Shown one piece after another: positions 20,326-30,796 of a stretch of DNA of 64,000 nucleotides; positions within the stretch are counted from its first letter, which is position 1, and each line of letters opens with the position of its first letter. Source of the stretch: Lelliottia nimipressuralis (GTDB lineage: Bacteria; Pseudomonadota; Gammaproteobacteria; Enterobacterales; Enterobacteriaceae); the NCBI RefSeq assembly GCF_004115925.1, contig NZ_SDDX01000017.1, positions 44,621 through 108,620 on the forward strand, written 5' to 3'. Position numbers and translations under genes: made by a program. Below the pieces are notes generated by a model that saw only the letters and a program-made list of their open reading frames with translations, was not told where the DNA came from and searched no databases.

Positions 20326-20571
20326 ATGACCATGTCATTAGAAGTGTTTGAGAAACTGGAATCGAAAGTACAGCAGGCGATTGACACCATCACGCTGCTG
20401 CAGATGGAAATTGAAGAGCTGAAAGAGAAAAACAATTCGCTGTCGCAGGAAGTGCAGGCTGCACAACATGGCCGCGAAGAGCTCGAGCGCGAAAACAGCC
20501 AGCTGCGTGAGCAGCAGAACGGCTGGCAGGATCGTCTGCAGGCGCTGTTAGGGCGTATGGAAGAAGTTTAA
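20326..20571 (+). CDS. zapB: Cell-division protein ZapB
   Basis: Cytoplasmic coiled-coil protein that strengthens the FtsZ ring and links it to MatP at the terminus through ZapA. The 81 residues from ATG 20326 match E. coli. The whole chain has a heptad pattern of one continuous coiled coil ([20 protein letters not shown] onward, rich in L, E, K and Q). An AGGAGAGG ribosome binding site precedes it; a second ATG two codons later is an equally plausible start. Confidence 0.95.
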   Translation: MTMSLEVFEKLESKVQQAIDTITLLQMEIEELKEKNNSLSQEVQAAQHGREELERENSQLREQQNGWQDRLQALLGRMEEV

Positions 20572-21167
20572 TTCCCCGTCCTCTTTCGCGCCGTAACAGC
20601 TTTGCTATCGCGCGAAATCGTCAGGGGAAGGGTGACGCAGAAAAGTAGGCCGGGTAAGCGTAAACGCCACCCGGCTTTTTTATTACTCGATATCCAGCGG
20701 ATCTTCGGAAGGATAATCCCGGTATTGTCGGCGTAGAGATGGTCGCCCGAGAAGAAGGTTACGCCGCCGAAGTTGACGCGCACGTCGCTTTCGCCGATGC
20801 CGTCACCCGCCGCGCCGACCGGAATCGCCGCGATGGCCTGGATGCCTAAATCCAGCTCTTCGAGATCGTCCACCTGACGCACCGCGCCATACACCACCAG
20901 TCCTTCCCACTCGTTTTGCACGGCGAGACGGGCAAGGTCGGCATCGATTAACGCACGACGCATAGAACCCCCTCCATCGACCAGCAGAATGCGACCACGG
21001 CCGTTCTGTTCGAGAAGTTCATACAGCAACCCATTATCCTCGAAACATTTTACCGTGATGATCTGTCCGCCAAACGATGACCGTCCTCCAAAGTTGGAGA
21101 ACAGCGGTTCCACGACGTTGACATCTTCCTGGTAGATGTCACAAAGCTCGGAAGTATCGTATTTCAT
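20568..21167 (-). CDS. rraA: Ribonuclease E activity regulator RraA, apparent frameshift near the C-terminus
   Basis: Trimeric ring protein that binds RNase E and inhibits mRNA decay. The first ~153 residues match RraA up to YADNTGIIL. The frame then departs into about 46 unrelated residues, for 199 in all instead of 161. Restoring one T (plus-strand A at 20709-20710, giving AAA instead of AA) restores SEDPLDIE and a stop at 20683-20685, exactly 161 residues. The tail reads through the zapB/rraA terminator palindrome and overlaps the end of zapB. This is either a sequencing or assembly error in a short homopolymer, or a real recent mutation. The RraA core should still fold; the tail was not selected as protein. 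Order zapB-rraA-menA as in E. coli. Confidence 0.9.
   Translation of the reverse strand: MKYDTSELCDIYQEDVNVVEPLFSNFGGRSSFGGQIITVKCFEDNGLLYELLEQNGRGRILLVDGGGSMRRALIDADLARLAVQNEWEGLVVYGAVRQVDDLEELDLGIQAIAAIPVGAAGDGIGESDVRVNFGGVTFFSGDHLYADNTGIILPKIRWISSNKKAGWRLRLPGLLFCVTLPLTISRDSKAVTARKRTGN
20649..20681 (+). terminator. zapB terminator built on a REP palindrome
   Basis: GCCGGGT/ACCCGGC with a REP interior, followed by T6. It lies in the convergent zapB-rraA gap and would be translated if the frameshifted rraA frame were used. Confidence 0.75.
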
Positions 21168-21259
21168 AGGTTTAATGTCTGGTTGCTGCGAATGTGTTCA
21201 GTATATCGCGCGAAACGCATTGTTGGCAAAATCATCAATTGTTAATTGATATTTGTCAG

Positions 21260-22180
21260 TTAACCGATCGTCTGGCTTAACACAATTCCGATGACAAACA
21301 ACAGGTTAGTCAGCAGCGCGCCTTTTACCGTGCGTTCGAGCATCGGCGGCATCGCGGCAGGACTCATCTCGCGCATCACGAAACGGGCCTGTTTAATCAG
21401 CAGCGGCGCGGCCAGGACGAACAGCCAGCCCCAGATGCTGTGCAGTGAAATCAGGTTAAACAACGCCAGGCAGACCAACGCACCCATCAGCAGAGCGGCG
21501 TGATAGCGACGCGCGTTGACCGGGCCTAAGCGCACTGCGAGGGTGTTTTTGCCGTTCAGACGGTCGCTGTCAATATCGCGCAAATTATTGATGTTCAACA
21601 CTGCCGTCGCCAGTAAACCGCAGGCGGTGGCCGGCAGGAAAATGGCCGGAATCAGCGTGTGTGCCTGCAGATACCAGCTCCCCATGACGCTTAGCCAGCC
21701 GAAGAACACCAGCACGGAGATATCACCCAGGCCAATGTATCCGTAGGGACGCGTACCCACGGTGTAAGTGATTGCCGCCACGATAGCCAGCCCGCCCAGC
21801 ACCATAAAGCCGATGAAATCCGCGGTGGTTTTACAGGCCACTGACACCAGCGACAGACCCGACAGACAGATCAGCACCACGGTGATAACCAGCGCGCGCT
21901 TCATCTGCGCCTGAGTAATCACCCCTTTTTGCATCCCGCGCAGCGGCCCGATACGGTCGGGTTTATCGCTGCCTTTCACCGCATCACCATAGTCATTGGC
22001 GAGATTTGAGAGGATTTGCAGCAAACCGGCCGTGATAAGCGCCAGCCCGGCGACCAGCGGATCGAAATGCCCCTGCCACCATGCCAGTGCGGAGCCAACG
22101 ACGATGGCAGCGAATGCCAAAGGTAAGGTCTTAGGACGTAAGCTTTCAAGCCACGCCTGAGTACGGCTGATATCAGTCAT
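21260..22180 (-). CDS. menA: 1,4-dihydroxy-2-naphthoate polyprenyltransferase
   Basis: Integral-membrane UbiA-family prenyltransferase that attaches the octaprenyl chain to DHNA, forming demethylmenaquinone for anaerobic respiration. It has 306 residues and about eight to nine helices. The first Mg-diphosphate motif is NLANDYGDAVKGSDKPDR and the second aspartate-rich motif is NNLRDIDSDRLNGKNT. It follows hslU after a terminator, so it is probably transcribed from its own promoter, with rraA downstream on the same strand. Confidence 0.95.
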   Translation of the reverse strand: MTDISRTQAWLESLRPKTLPLAFAAIVVGSALAWWQGHFDPLVAGLALITAGLLQILSNLANDYGDAVKGSDKPDRIGPLRGMQKGVITQAQMKRALVITVVLICLSGLSLVSVACKTTADFIGFMVLGGLAIVAAITYTVGTRPYGYIGLGDISVLVFFGWLSVMGSWYLQAHTLIPAIFLPATACGLLATAVLNINNLRDIDSDRLNGKNTLAVRLGPVNARRYHAALLMGALVCLALFNLISLHSIWGWLFVLAAPLLIKQARFVMREMSPAAMPPMLERTVKGALLTNLLFVIGIVLSQTIG

Positions 22181-22193
22181 AGTATTTAGCCAA

Positions 22194-22218
22194 TAAAAAT
22201 GGGGGCAGTAGCCCCCAT
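22194..22218 (-). terminator. hslVU terminator
   Basis: On the minus strand ATGGGGGC-TACT-GCCCCCAT is followed by TTTTATT, 30 bp after the hslU stop. Confidence 0.9.
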
Positions 22219-22247
22219 CAATGATGATGAAATTACATTAAGCGCGA

Positions 22248-23579
22248 TTATAGGATAAAACGGCTCAGATCTTCATCTGCCACTAACGCATCCAGATGTT
22301 TACTCACATAATCTGCATCAATGGTAATACTTTGACCGTTCAGATCGCTGGCTTCATAAGAGATATCTTCCACCAGACGCTCCAGCACCGTATGCAGACG
22401 ACGCGCACCGATGTTCTCGGTGGTTTCGTTCACCTGCCACGCGGCCTGTGCGATGCGTTTGATACCGTCTTCGGTGAACTCAATGTTCACGCCTTCGGTC
22501 GCCATCAGCGCTTTGTACTGCACGGTAATGGAGGCATTTGGCTCGGTCAGGATGCGCTCGAAATCTTCGGTGGTCAGCGCCTGCAGCTCAACGCGAATTG
22601 GCAGACGGCCCTGCAGTTCCGGGATTAAATCGGACGGCTTAGCCACCTGGAAGGCACCAGATGCGATAAACAGGATATGGTCGGTTTTGACCATGCCGTG
22701 TTTGGTCGACACAGTGCAGCCCTCAACCAGCGGCAGCAGGTCGCGCTGAACGCCTTCGCGGGACACGTCCGGGCCGTTGGATTCGCCGCGCTTACAGATT
22801 TTGTCGATTTCATCGATGAACACGATACCGTGCTGTTCAACCGCGTCGATAGCGTCTTGTTTCAGCTCTTCCGGATTCACAAGTTTTGCCGCTTCTTCTT
22901 CGATCAGCAGCTTCATCGCATCTTTGATTTTCAGCTTACGCGGTTTTTGCTTCTGGCCGCCCAGGTTCTGGAACATGGACTGCAGCTGGCTGGTCATCTC
23001 TTCCATGCCCGGAGGGGACATGATTTCAACACCCATAGGTGCTGCGGCGAGATCGATTTCAATCTCTTTGTCGTCCAGCTCCCCTTCACGCAGTTTTTTG
23101 CGGAAGGACTGGCGCGCCGCAGAAGGCTCAGCGGGTTGCTCGGACTGTCCCCAGTTATTTTTCGCCGGTGGGATCAGCACGTCGAGAATACGCTCTTCCG
23201 CCATCTCTTCAGCGCGGTAGCGGTTTTTCTCGATCGACTGAATGCGCACCATTTTAATCGCAGAGTCGGTCAGATCGCGGATGATGGAATCCACTTCTTT
23301 CCCCACATAGCCCACTTCGGTGAACTTAGTGGCTTCGACTTTGATGAACGGTGCGTTGGCGAGTTTCGCCAGACGACGGGCGATTTCGGTTTTACCGACA
23401 CCGGTCGGGCCGATCATCAGAATGTTTTTTGGCGTCACTTCATGGCGCAGCTCTTCGTCGAGCTGCATGCGGCGCCAGCGGTTACGCAGGGCAATGGCAA
23501 CGGAGCGTTTCGCGTTATCCTGGCCAATGATGTGCTTGTTCAGCTCGCTGACAATTTCGCGTGGGGTCATTTCAGACAT
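22248..23579 (-). CDS. hslU: HslU ATPase of the HslUV (ClpYQ) protease
   Basis: AAA+ unfoldase hexamer that feeds substrates to HslV. The 443 residues equal E. coli. Walker A is at 57-64 (GPTGVGKT), the pore-loop GYVG motif is in [13 protein letters not shown], Walker B is [11 protein letters not shown], and sensor 2 is [10 protein letters not shown]. The C-terminal DLSRFIL is the tail that inserts into HslV to activate it. It follows hslV after 9 bp. Confidence 0.98.
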   Translation of the reverse strand: MSEMTPREIVSELNKHIIGQDNAKRSVAIALRNRWRRMQLDEELRHEVTPKNILMIGPTGVGKTEIARRLAKLANAPFIKVEATKFTEVGYVGKEVDSIIRDLTDSAIKMVRIQSIEKNRYRAEEMAEERILDVLIPPAKNNWGQSEQPAEPSAARQSFRKKLREGELDDKEIEIDLAAAPMGVEIMSPPGMEEMTSQLQSMFQNLGGQKQKPRKLKIKDAMKLLIEEEAAKLVNPEELKQDAIDAVEQHGIVFIDEIDKICKRGESNGPDVSREGVQRDLLPLVEGCTVSTKHGMVKTDHILFIASGAFQVAKPSDLIPELQGRLPIRVELQALTTEDFERILTEPNASITVQYKALMATEGVNIEFTEDGIKRIAQAAWQVNETTENIGARRLHTVLERLVEDISYEASDLNGQSITIDADYVSKHLDALVADEDLSRFIL

Positions 23580-23588
23580 GGGAGATCC

Positions 23589-24119
23589 TTACGCTTTAGA
23601 GTTCAATTCTTCGATGGTATGGAAGTGGTTGGTGTAGATGCAGATATCACCTGCAATACCCAACGCCTTCTCGGCAATTTCGCGGGCGCTCAGTTCGGTA
23701 TTTTCCAGCAGAGCGCGCGCTGCGGCCTGGGCGTAAGGACCGCCGGAGCCGATAGCAATCAGATCGTTTTCTGGCTGAACGACGTCACCATTACCGGTAA
23801 TGATCAGCGACGCGTTTTCATCGGCAACGGCCAGCAGCGCTTCAAGTTTGCGCAGCATGCGGTCGGTACGCCAGTCTTTCGCCAGCTCAACGGCGGCTTT
23901 GACCAGATGGCCCTGATGCATTTCCAGTTTACGTTCAAACAGTTCAAACAGCGTAAAGGCGTCAGCGGTGCCGCCAGCGAAACCGGCGATCACTTTGTCG
24001 TTATACAGACGGCGAACTTTCTTCACGTTGCCCTTCATGACGGTATTACCCAGCGTGGCCTGGCCGTCGCCGGCAATTACCACATGGCCGTTACGGCGTA
24101 CACTTACAATTGTTGTCAC
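23589..24119 (-). CDS. hslV: HslV peptidase of the HslUV protease
   Basis: Proteasome-beta-like threonine peptidase, a dodecamer. It has 176 residues; after loss of Met the chain starts [19 protein letters not shown], with T2 as the nucleophile and the K in [16 protein letters not shown] nearby. It is the first gene of hslVU. A sigma-32 promoter overlapping the ftsN stop, and a strong 5'-UTR stem-loop, lie upstream. Confidence 0.98.
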   Translation of the reverse strand: MTTIVSVRRNGHVVIAGDGQATLGNTVMKGNVKKVRRLYNDKVIAGFAGGTADAFTLFELFERKLEMHQGHLVKAAVELAKDWRTDRMLRKLEALLAVADENASLIITGNGDVVQPENDLIAIGSGGPYAQAAARALLENTELSAREIAEKALGIAGDICIYTNHFHTIEELNSKA

Positions 24120-24154
24120 GAGCAGACCCCCTGGTTACAAATTGGGAACAGATA

Positions 24155-24174
24155 CCCCGAGCCTGTGCTCGGGG
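24155..24174 (-). other. Stem-loop in the hslVU 5' UTR
   Basis: Perfect CCCCGAGC/GCTCGGGG with a 4-nt loop, between the sigma-32 promoter and the hslV start. In E. coli a comparable 5'-UTR stem-loop stabilises hslVU mRNA; the same role is inferred here. Confidence 0.7.
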
Positions 24175-24188
24175 CTGAATAGAATGAT

Positions 24189-24216
24189 AGATGGGGGGGA
24201 TTTTGGGGGTTTCAAC
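24189..24216 (-). promoter_or_regulatory. Sigma-32 heat-shock promoter of hslVU
   Basis: Minus strand: -35 GTTGAA (24211-24216), 14-bp spacer, -10 CCCCATCT (24189-24196). This is close to the sigma-32 consensus (CTTGAA...CCCCATNT). The promoter overlaps the last codons of ftsN. Confidence 0.85.
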
Positions 24217-25231
24217 CCCCGGAAGCGAGTCGAATGCAGTTTGTGTGGCCGGCGATCTTCAGACGGCTAATGGTCCCATCGGCATTATCTTTGCCTTTGA
24301 CCGGTCCAATGACCACGCGATTCCAGCCGTTATTGGTGGTAATGCGTGAATCAAATCCTTCGAACGCGAGCTGGGCGCGCACGGTTTCGGCCTGCTCTGC
24401 GCCTTTAAACGAACCGCACTGAACCATCCAGCGGCGCTCATCTTTTTTCTCCGCCGTCTGCTTCGGCGCCTCGGTTGCCTGTGCCACCGGTGCGCTCTGC
24501 TGTGGCTGCGCTTTAGGCTGCTGCGCGGCGGTATGCGCAGGCGTTTGCAGCAGATCCTGATACGGCTGAGTCGACGTCGCCGGTTTTTGCGTCTGCGTTT
24601 TCGGCGGCTGTTGAACTGGCTGGGTCTGCACCGTACGCGTCTGTTGCTGCGGCTGCTGATACGGTTGTTCCGTCACGCGCGGCTGCGTACGAGGCTGTTG
24701 CACTGGCTGCGTTTGCGTCCACTGCTGCTGTTGTTGCTGTTGCACTTGCTGCTGAACCTGGCGCTGACGTTGCAGGGTTTGCTGGCGCTGCTGTGGGGTC
24801 TGTTCATTCCACGGCACTTCGTTCAGCTGAGTCGGCTGCTGGCGCATGTCGGCCTGCATCTGGGCCAGCAGCTGGCGCTGTTCGTTGGTCAACTGATCGG
24901 CGTTTTTCACTTCGCCACCGGCGGAAGGCTCAGTGGGCGCACGCACACCCGGCTGACGGCTCTCCAGCTCTTTGATATAGCGCCAGCGCTCTTCCGGTTT
25001 TGGCGGCAAACCATTGCCTACGACCTTGTTGCCCTGAAGGGCTTCAGCATCTTCTTTCTTGTGGTGAGTAATAAAGTACAGACCACCGATGAAGGCCACC
25101 AGAACGGCGGCAGCAATCGCGACCATTGCTGGCGAGACAGAGGGCAGGCTACGCTGCTTGCTCCGTGAGGTGCTCTTTTTGCGTCGCGAAGGTGCCGGCT
25201 GGCCGCGACGTACATAATCTCGTTGTGCCAC
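24212..25231 (-). CDS. ftsN: Cell-division protein FtsN
   Basis: Essential bitopic divisome protein that triggers septal peptidoglycan synthesis through FtsA and FtsQLB. It has 339 residues, against 319 in E. coli. A basic cytoplasmic tail is followed by one membrane helix at about 34-54, a periplasmic linker, and a C-terminal SPOR domain (about 262-336) with two cysteines in VQCGSF and TNCIRL that would form the disulfide. The linker, about 120-250, is extremely Q-rich (QQQVQQQQQQQW and many QQP/QT repeats). This explains the extra length and gives a CAG/CTG-rich stretch in the DNA. Confidence 0.96.
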   Translation of the reverse strand: MAQRDYVRRGQPAPSRRKKSTSRSKQRSLPSVSPAMVAIAAAVLVAFIGGLYFITHHKKEDAEALQGNKVVGNGLPPKPEERWRYIKELESRQPGVRAPTEPSAGGEVKNADQLTNEQRQLLAQMQADMRQQPTQLNEVPWNEQTPQQRQQTLQRQRQVQQQVQQQQQQQWTQTQPVQQPRTQPRVTEQPYQQPQQQTRTVQTQPVQQPPKTQTQKPATSTQPYQDLLQTPAHTAAQQPKAQPQQSAPVAQATEAPKQTAEKKDERRWMVQCGSFKGAEQAETVRAQLAFEGFDSRITTNNGWNRVVIGPVKGKDNADGTISRLKIAGHTNCIRLASGG

Positions 25232-25261
25232 TATCGTTTCGCTGTATTTATTCGTTCGTCA

Positions 25262-25288
25262 GCCCGCCATGTTACTTAAGCGGCGGGC
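25262..25288 (-). terminator. Possible cytR terminator hairpin
   Basis: GCCCGCC/GGCGGGC arms with a 13-nt loop in the cytR-ftsN gap, without a convincing T-run. Confidence 0.35.
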
Positions 25289-25324
25289 CTTTGACCAGAT
25301 AAGGGAGTCTGAAAGACATTTACT

Positions 25325-26350
25325 TTAAGTAAGCGCCTGTGTGGAGCCTCGAATGATCAGCTCGCAATCGAGTAAACGCGAGCCGCTGCTGACCGTTTGA
25401 CCGTGCAGCTGATCGAGAAGCAAGAGCATCGCTTCGCGGCCAATGTCGTAGCGCGGCTGTGCGACCGTCGAGAGCGGCGGATCGCAAAACTCGGAGAGCG
25501 AAATGTTATCGAAGCCAATGATCGACAAGTCTTTTGGCACTCGCAGACCGCGACGTTTGGCATAGGACAACGCCCCCAGCGCCATCACATCGCTGTGACA
25601 GAACACGGCGGTTGGCGGCTCTGGTTGCGCGAGTAATTTTTCCAGTGCGAGGCCACCGGCTTCGAGGGTAAAATCGCCACGGGCGATGTAATGTGGATCG
25701 ACCGTCACACCCGCGCGACGCAGCGCCTGAACGTAACCCTGCAGGCGATAGTGGCACAGCGGCATCTCTTCCGGCCCGGCGATACAGCCAATGCGCTTAT
25801 GTCCCAGTTCCTGAAGATAATTCACGGCGTTAAAGGCGGCGGTGAGGTTATCGATGTGGACGGTTGGCAGCTCCAGTTCTGGCGCGAACTCGTTCGCCAT
25901 AACCATCGGCGGCAGATTGCGCTGCTCTTCGATACTGGCATCAAACGGCAGGCGCGAGCCGAGCAGCAGCATGCCGTCGATCTGCTTGGTGATAATCAGG
26001 TCAATAAAGGTTTTTTCTTGCTGATTCTGGTGGGCACAATCGCCGATCAGCACCAGATAGCCTTGTTCCGCAGCGGTCACTTCAATGCCACGGATTATTT
26101 CGCTGAAGAAGGGATCGCAAATATCCGGCACGATAACCAGAATTGTACGCGATTCGTTACGCTTTACATTACGCCCCATGGCTTGCGGCAAATAGCCCAC
26201 TTCCAGCGCCGCCTGCTCGACGCGATTACGCGTCGCCTGAGAGACTTTATCCGGGTTCATTAATGCGCGGGACACCGTTGCCGTGGATACTTTGGCTCTC
26301 TGGGCAACGTCTTTCATGGTCGCCGAAGCAACCTCTTTCCTGGACTTCAA
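25325..26350 (-). CDS. cytR: Nucleoside-catabolism repressor CytR (TTG start)
   Basis: LacI-family repressor that works with CRP on deo, udp, cdd, nupC and tsx; cytidine is the inducer. No ATG gives the family length: one ATG lies 14 codons upstream and another 11 codons inside. A TTG at 26350, with GAGGAG six bases upstream, gives 341 residues starting MKSRKEVASATMKDVAQRAK, in register with E. coli. The helix-turn-helix is MKDVAQRAKVSTATVSRAL, the hinge about 50-65, and the effector domain is LacI-like (ILVIVPDICDPFFSEIIRG). A weak start fits a low-abundance repressor. Confidence 0.93.
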   Translation of the reverse strand: MKSRKEVASATMKDVAQRAKVSTATVSRALMNPDKVSQATRNRVEQAALEVGYLPQAMGRNVKRNESRTILVIVPDICDPFFSEIIRGIEVTAAEQGYLVLIGDCAHQNQQEKTFIDLIITKQIDGMLLLGSRLPFDASIEEQRNLPPMVMANEFAPELELPTVHIDNLTAAFNAVNYLQELGHKRIGCIAGPEEMPLCHYRLQGYVQALRRAGVTVDPHYIARGDFTLEAGGLALEKLLAQPEPPTAVFCHSDVMALGALSYAKRRGLRVPKDLSIIGFDNISLSEFCDPPLSTVAQPRYDIGREAMLLLLDQLHGQTVSSGSRLLDCELIIRGSTQALT

Positions 26351-26480
26351 CGTCTTCTCCTCGCAGGACCACCGAACTTCTGACGCATCCATTTTTACAG
26401 ATAGTTTGTGGAAGCGGTTACAGAATTTTCATAAAAAGTGTGAGGTGCGTTAAATTTTTCGATCACTCTCGCAGCAATCG

Positions 26481-28739
<2,259 letters not shown>

Positions 28740-28744
28740 TCAGT

Positions 28745-28773
28745 TTGCATACGCTGGTTGAATTCTGTATGAT
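28745..28773 (+). promoter_or_regulatory. rpmE promoter
   Basis: TTGCAT, 17-bp spacer, TATGAT: a near-consensus sigma-70 promoter. It implies an rpmE leader of about 170 nt. The long leader suits the autogenous control by L31 known for E. coli rpmE, but no operator was modelled. Confidence 0.7.
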
Positions 28774-28949
28774 TCGCCGCCTTTGGTGTAGGTTTATCCG
28801 CATCAAAATAGCTATTACCCGAAGAATTCGCGCTGCTGGAATGCAGCTAACGCAGAAGCGGCGAGGAAGGCTACGGGCAATTATTAACATCGCGTGGTGT
28901 CTGGCGTTAGGGCTGGAAGAGCGACGCGGCCTTAACTGAGGTTCTCCCC

Positions 28950-29162
28950 ATGAAAAAAGATATTCACCCGAAATACGATTTTATTACTGCAAACTGCTCT
29001 TGCGGTAACGCGATCAAAATCCGCTCTACAGTGGGTCACGATCTGAACCTGGACGTTTGTGGTCAATGCCACCCGTTCTACACTGGTAAGCAGCGTGATG
29101 TTGCAACCGGTGGCCGTGTTGACCGCTTCAACAAGCGTTTCAGCATCCCGGGCGCAAAATAA
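28950..29162 (+). CDS. rpmE: 50S ribosomal protein L31, zinc-binding form
   Basis: bL31 of 70 residues, at the intersubunit bridge and central protuberance. The zinc motif cysteines are visible at C16 and C18 (ANCSCGNAI), C37 and C40 (DVCGQCHPF), which marks the C+ type. The chain ends [11 protein letters not shown]. It has its own strong promoter and terminator. Confidence 0.98.
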   Translation: MKKDIHPKYDFITANCSCGNAIKIRSTVGHDLNLDVCGQCHPFYTGKQRDVATGGRVDRFNKRFSIPGAK

Positions 29163-29180
29163 GCTACCCGAAAAAAAAAA

Positions 29181-29202
29181 GCGCCGAAAGGCGCTTTTTT
29201 TG
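29181..29202 (+). terminator. rpmE terminator
   Basis: AGCGCC-GAAA-GGCGCT with an A-run before and a T-run after it. Confidence 0.92.
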
Positions 29203-29481
29203 TGCCTGTAATATCCTTCCTGAATAAATCCGCATTTAATATTTATCTTAAAAATAAATAACCAGGTACTGTCGTATTTAATATATTTGTCTGGTGTATT
29301 CTTTAACGGTTAGTGAACTGCATCTTCGTATTCTTTAATTCTTTGCCATTGTTTTTCTTTGTGTGTCAAAAAATAAAAGGTTTCCCTCATTACGTAAAAT
29401 TACACTTCGCTCGACATGAATTCTTATTTGCCATTTCATCTGCAATGGCTTTCAGGGCGCGTTTACTTCGAGGGAACTGTT
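29203..29481. promoter_or_regulatory. AT-rich region upstream of the KdgM-like porin
   Basis: A 279-bp strongly AT-rich stretch (for example atttaatatttatcttaaa) between the rpmE terminator and the porin, in contrast to the GC-rich surroundings. Its composition fits an H-NS-silenced or CRP/KdgR-regulated promoter, but I could not identify a convincing operator. No gene is seen in it. Confidence 0.4.
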
Positions 29482-30162
29482 ATGAAAATGAAGCAACTGT
29501 TATTTGTGCTGCCATTATTATCTTGTGCGGCGCAAGCGGGATACGTTGATTACCGACACGAGTATTATGACGACGGGCGTAACTACGACCGTGTGTACAT
29601 GTCACATCGCTTTGGCACTGGGTTTGGCGTGGCTGTGGAGGCGGTATCTCGCTCCGATGAGAAGCAGTCTAACGACGCGCTTAATAATATGGAAAGTAAC
29701 AGCAACGAATATACCGCCAGCTATCAGTTCACCTGGCAATATTTTATCTGGCAACCGGGCGTCGCTGTAGAAATGGGTGACGACATGACCATTTATAAGC
29801 CTTATCTGCGCGTGCAATATAATATTAATGACAGCTGGTGGACGGCTTTCCGCTATCGTACAGAATACACTCGCCGTAACGCGGATGGTAAAGATGACCG
29901 TATGGTTTATCGCCCGGAAATGTGGCTGGGTTATAATATTGATAGCTGGATGTTCGAACTGAACGGAATTTATAAGTTCGCCGATAACGAAGATCTGTAT
30001 AACAATAAAAAAGAAGATTACGAATATAACTTCCGCGTGGCTTATAACATCGACTCATGGATCCCATTTATCGAAGTGGGCAACGTCTCTTCCGGCTATA
30101 ACACGGCTACCAGCGACGATCGCCAGACGCGTCTGCGTGTCGGCCTGGGCTACAACTTCTAG
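29482..30162 (+). CDS. KdgM-family oligogalacturonate-type outer-membrane porin
   Basis: A 226-residue exported protein with signal peptide MKMKQLLFVLPLLSCAAQA and mature start GYVDYRHEYYDDGRNYDRVY. The alternating aromatic beta-strand pattern and the ending RQTRLRVGLGYNF are typical of the KdgM family of small 12-strand porins, which pass acidic oligosaccharides (oligogalacturonides in KdgM, sialic acid in NanC). The substrate here is not known. The ATG at 29482 follows AGGGA. In E. coli K-12 this rpmE-metJ interval holds yiiX instead. The strongly AT-rich upstream region suggests a regulated or acquired gene. Confidence 0.85.
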   Translation: MKMKQLLFVLPLLSCAAQAGYVDYRHEYYDDGRNYDRVYMSHRFGTGFGVAVEAVSRSDEKQSNDALNNMESNSNEYTASYQFTWQYFIWQPGVAVEMGDDMTIYKPYLRVQYNINDSWWTAFRYRTEYTRRNADGKDDRMVYRPEMWLGYNIDSWMFELNGIYKFADNEDLYNNKKEDYEYNFRVAYNIDSWIPFIEVGNVSSGYNTATSDDRQTRLRVGLGYNF

Positions 30163-30168
30163 GAAACC

Positions 30169-30194
30169 ATCCCGCTGAGTCACCTCAGCGGGAT
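30169..30194. terminator. Hairpin between porin gene and metJ
   Basis: Perfect 11-bp arms ATCCCGCTGAG/CTCAGCGGGAT with a 4-nt loop in the 42-bp convergent gap. T-runs are lacking on both sides, but position and symmetry suggest a bidirectional terminator or 3'-end stabiliser. Confidence 0.6.
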
Positions 30195-30204
30195 CACACC
30201 GCAG

Positions 30205-30522
30205 TTAGTATTCCCACGTATCCGGGTCGATACCCAGTTCACGCATGATCACTTTCGCCGCTTCCGGGATTTCGTCGCTACGCTCTTTGCGCAGGTCTTC
30301 ATCGTTCGGCAACGGCTGACCAGTAAACGCATGCAGAAATGCTTCGCACAGCAGTTCGCTGTTGGTCGCGTGACGCAGGTTGTTCACCTGACGACGCGTG
30401 CGTTCATCGGTGAGGATCTTCAACACCTTCAGAGGAATGGAAACCGTAATTTTCTTTACTTGTTCACTCTTCTTACCGTGCTCAGCGTATGGGCTGATAT
30501 ATTCGCCGCTCCATTCAGCCAT
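30205..30522 (-). CDS. metJ: Methionine repressor MetJ
   Basis: Ribbon-helix-helix dimer that uses S-adenosylmethionine as corepressor and binds tandem 8-bp met boxes. The ATG at 30522 gives 105 residues, as in E. coli, starting [20 protein letters not shown]; an upstream in-frame ATG eight codons earlier is rejected. The DNA-binding beta strand [15 protein letters not shown] is conserved. It is divergent from metB, with met boxes in between. Confidence 0.98.
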
Positions 30523-30703
30523 GAGACCTTTAATCCTCTTTGTCATTAATAAAGGCTAAAACCCTAGCTTTGATAAGGCTTTTAACCGTAATCTCGCGTA
30601 GTTTACCGTAAGGACGATACCGTGACACGGATATTGCGTCGGCGGCGTGTCCTAAAGCATGTAATTTTAACGGCTATTCTCGCATTGCTCAATCTATACG
30701 CAA

Positions 30704-30743
30704 AGAGGTTTAGATGTCCAGATGTATTGACGTCTATAGTTTC
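30704..30743. promoter_or_regulatory. MetJ operator (five tandem met boxes) in the metJ-metB gap
   Basis: Contiguous 8-mers agaggttt, AGATGTCC, AGATGTAT, TGACGTCT and atagtttc, the middle three close to the AGACGTCT consensus. They control both metJ and metBL. Confidence 0.85.
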
Positions 30744-30796
30744 AGTGTTTACTCTGGTGCCTGACTTTTCACCTCTTTCGCCAGGAAGCCTTCACC

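Noticed and set aside
22677..24182. 501-codon open frame antisense to hslU and hslV
   Set aside because: It covers two well-conserved genes on the other strand, has no ribosome binding site or family features, and reflects their codon pattern.
29416..29481. 22-codon extension of the KdgM-like porin
   Set aside because: It would hide the signal peptide; MKMKQLLFVLPLLSCAAQA with AGGGA upstream is the better start.
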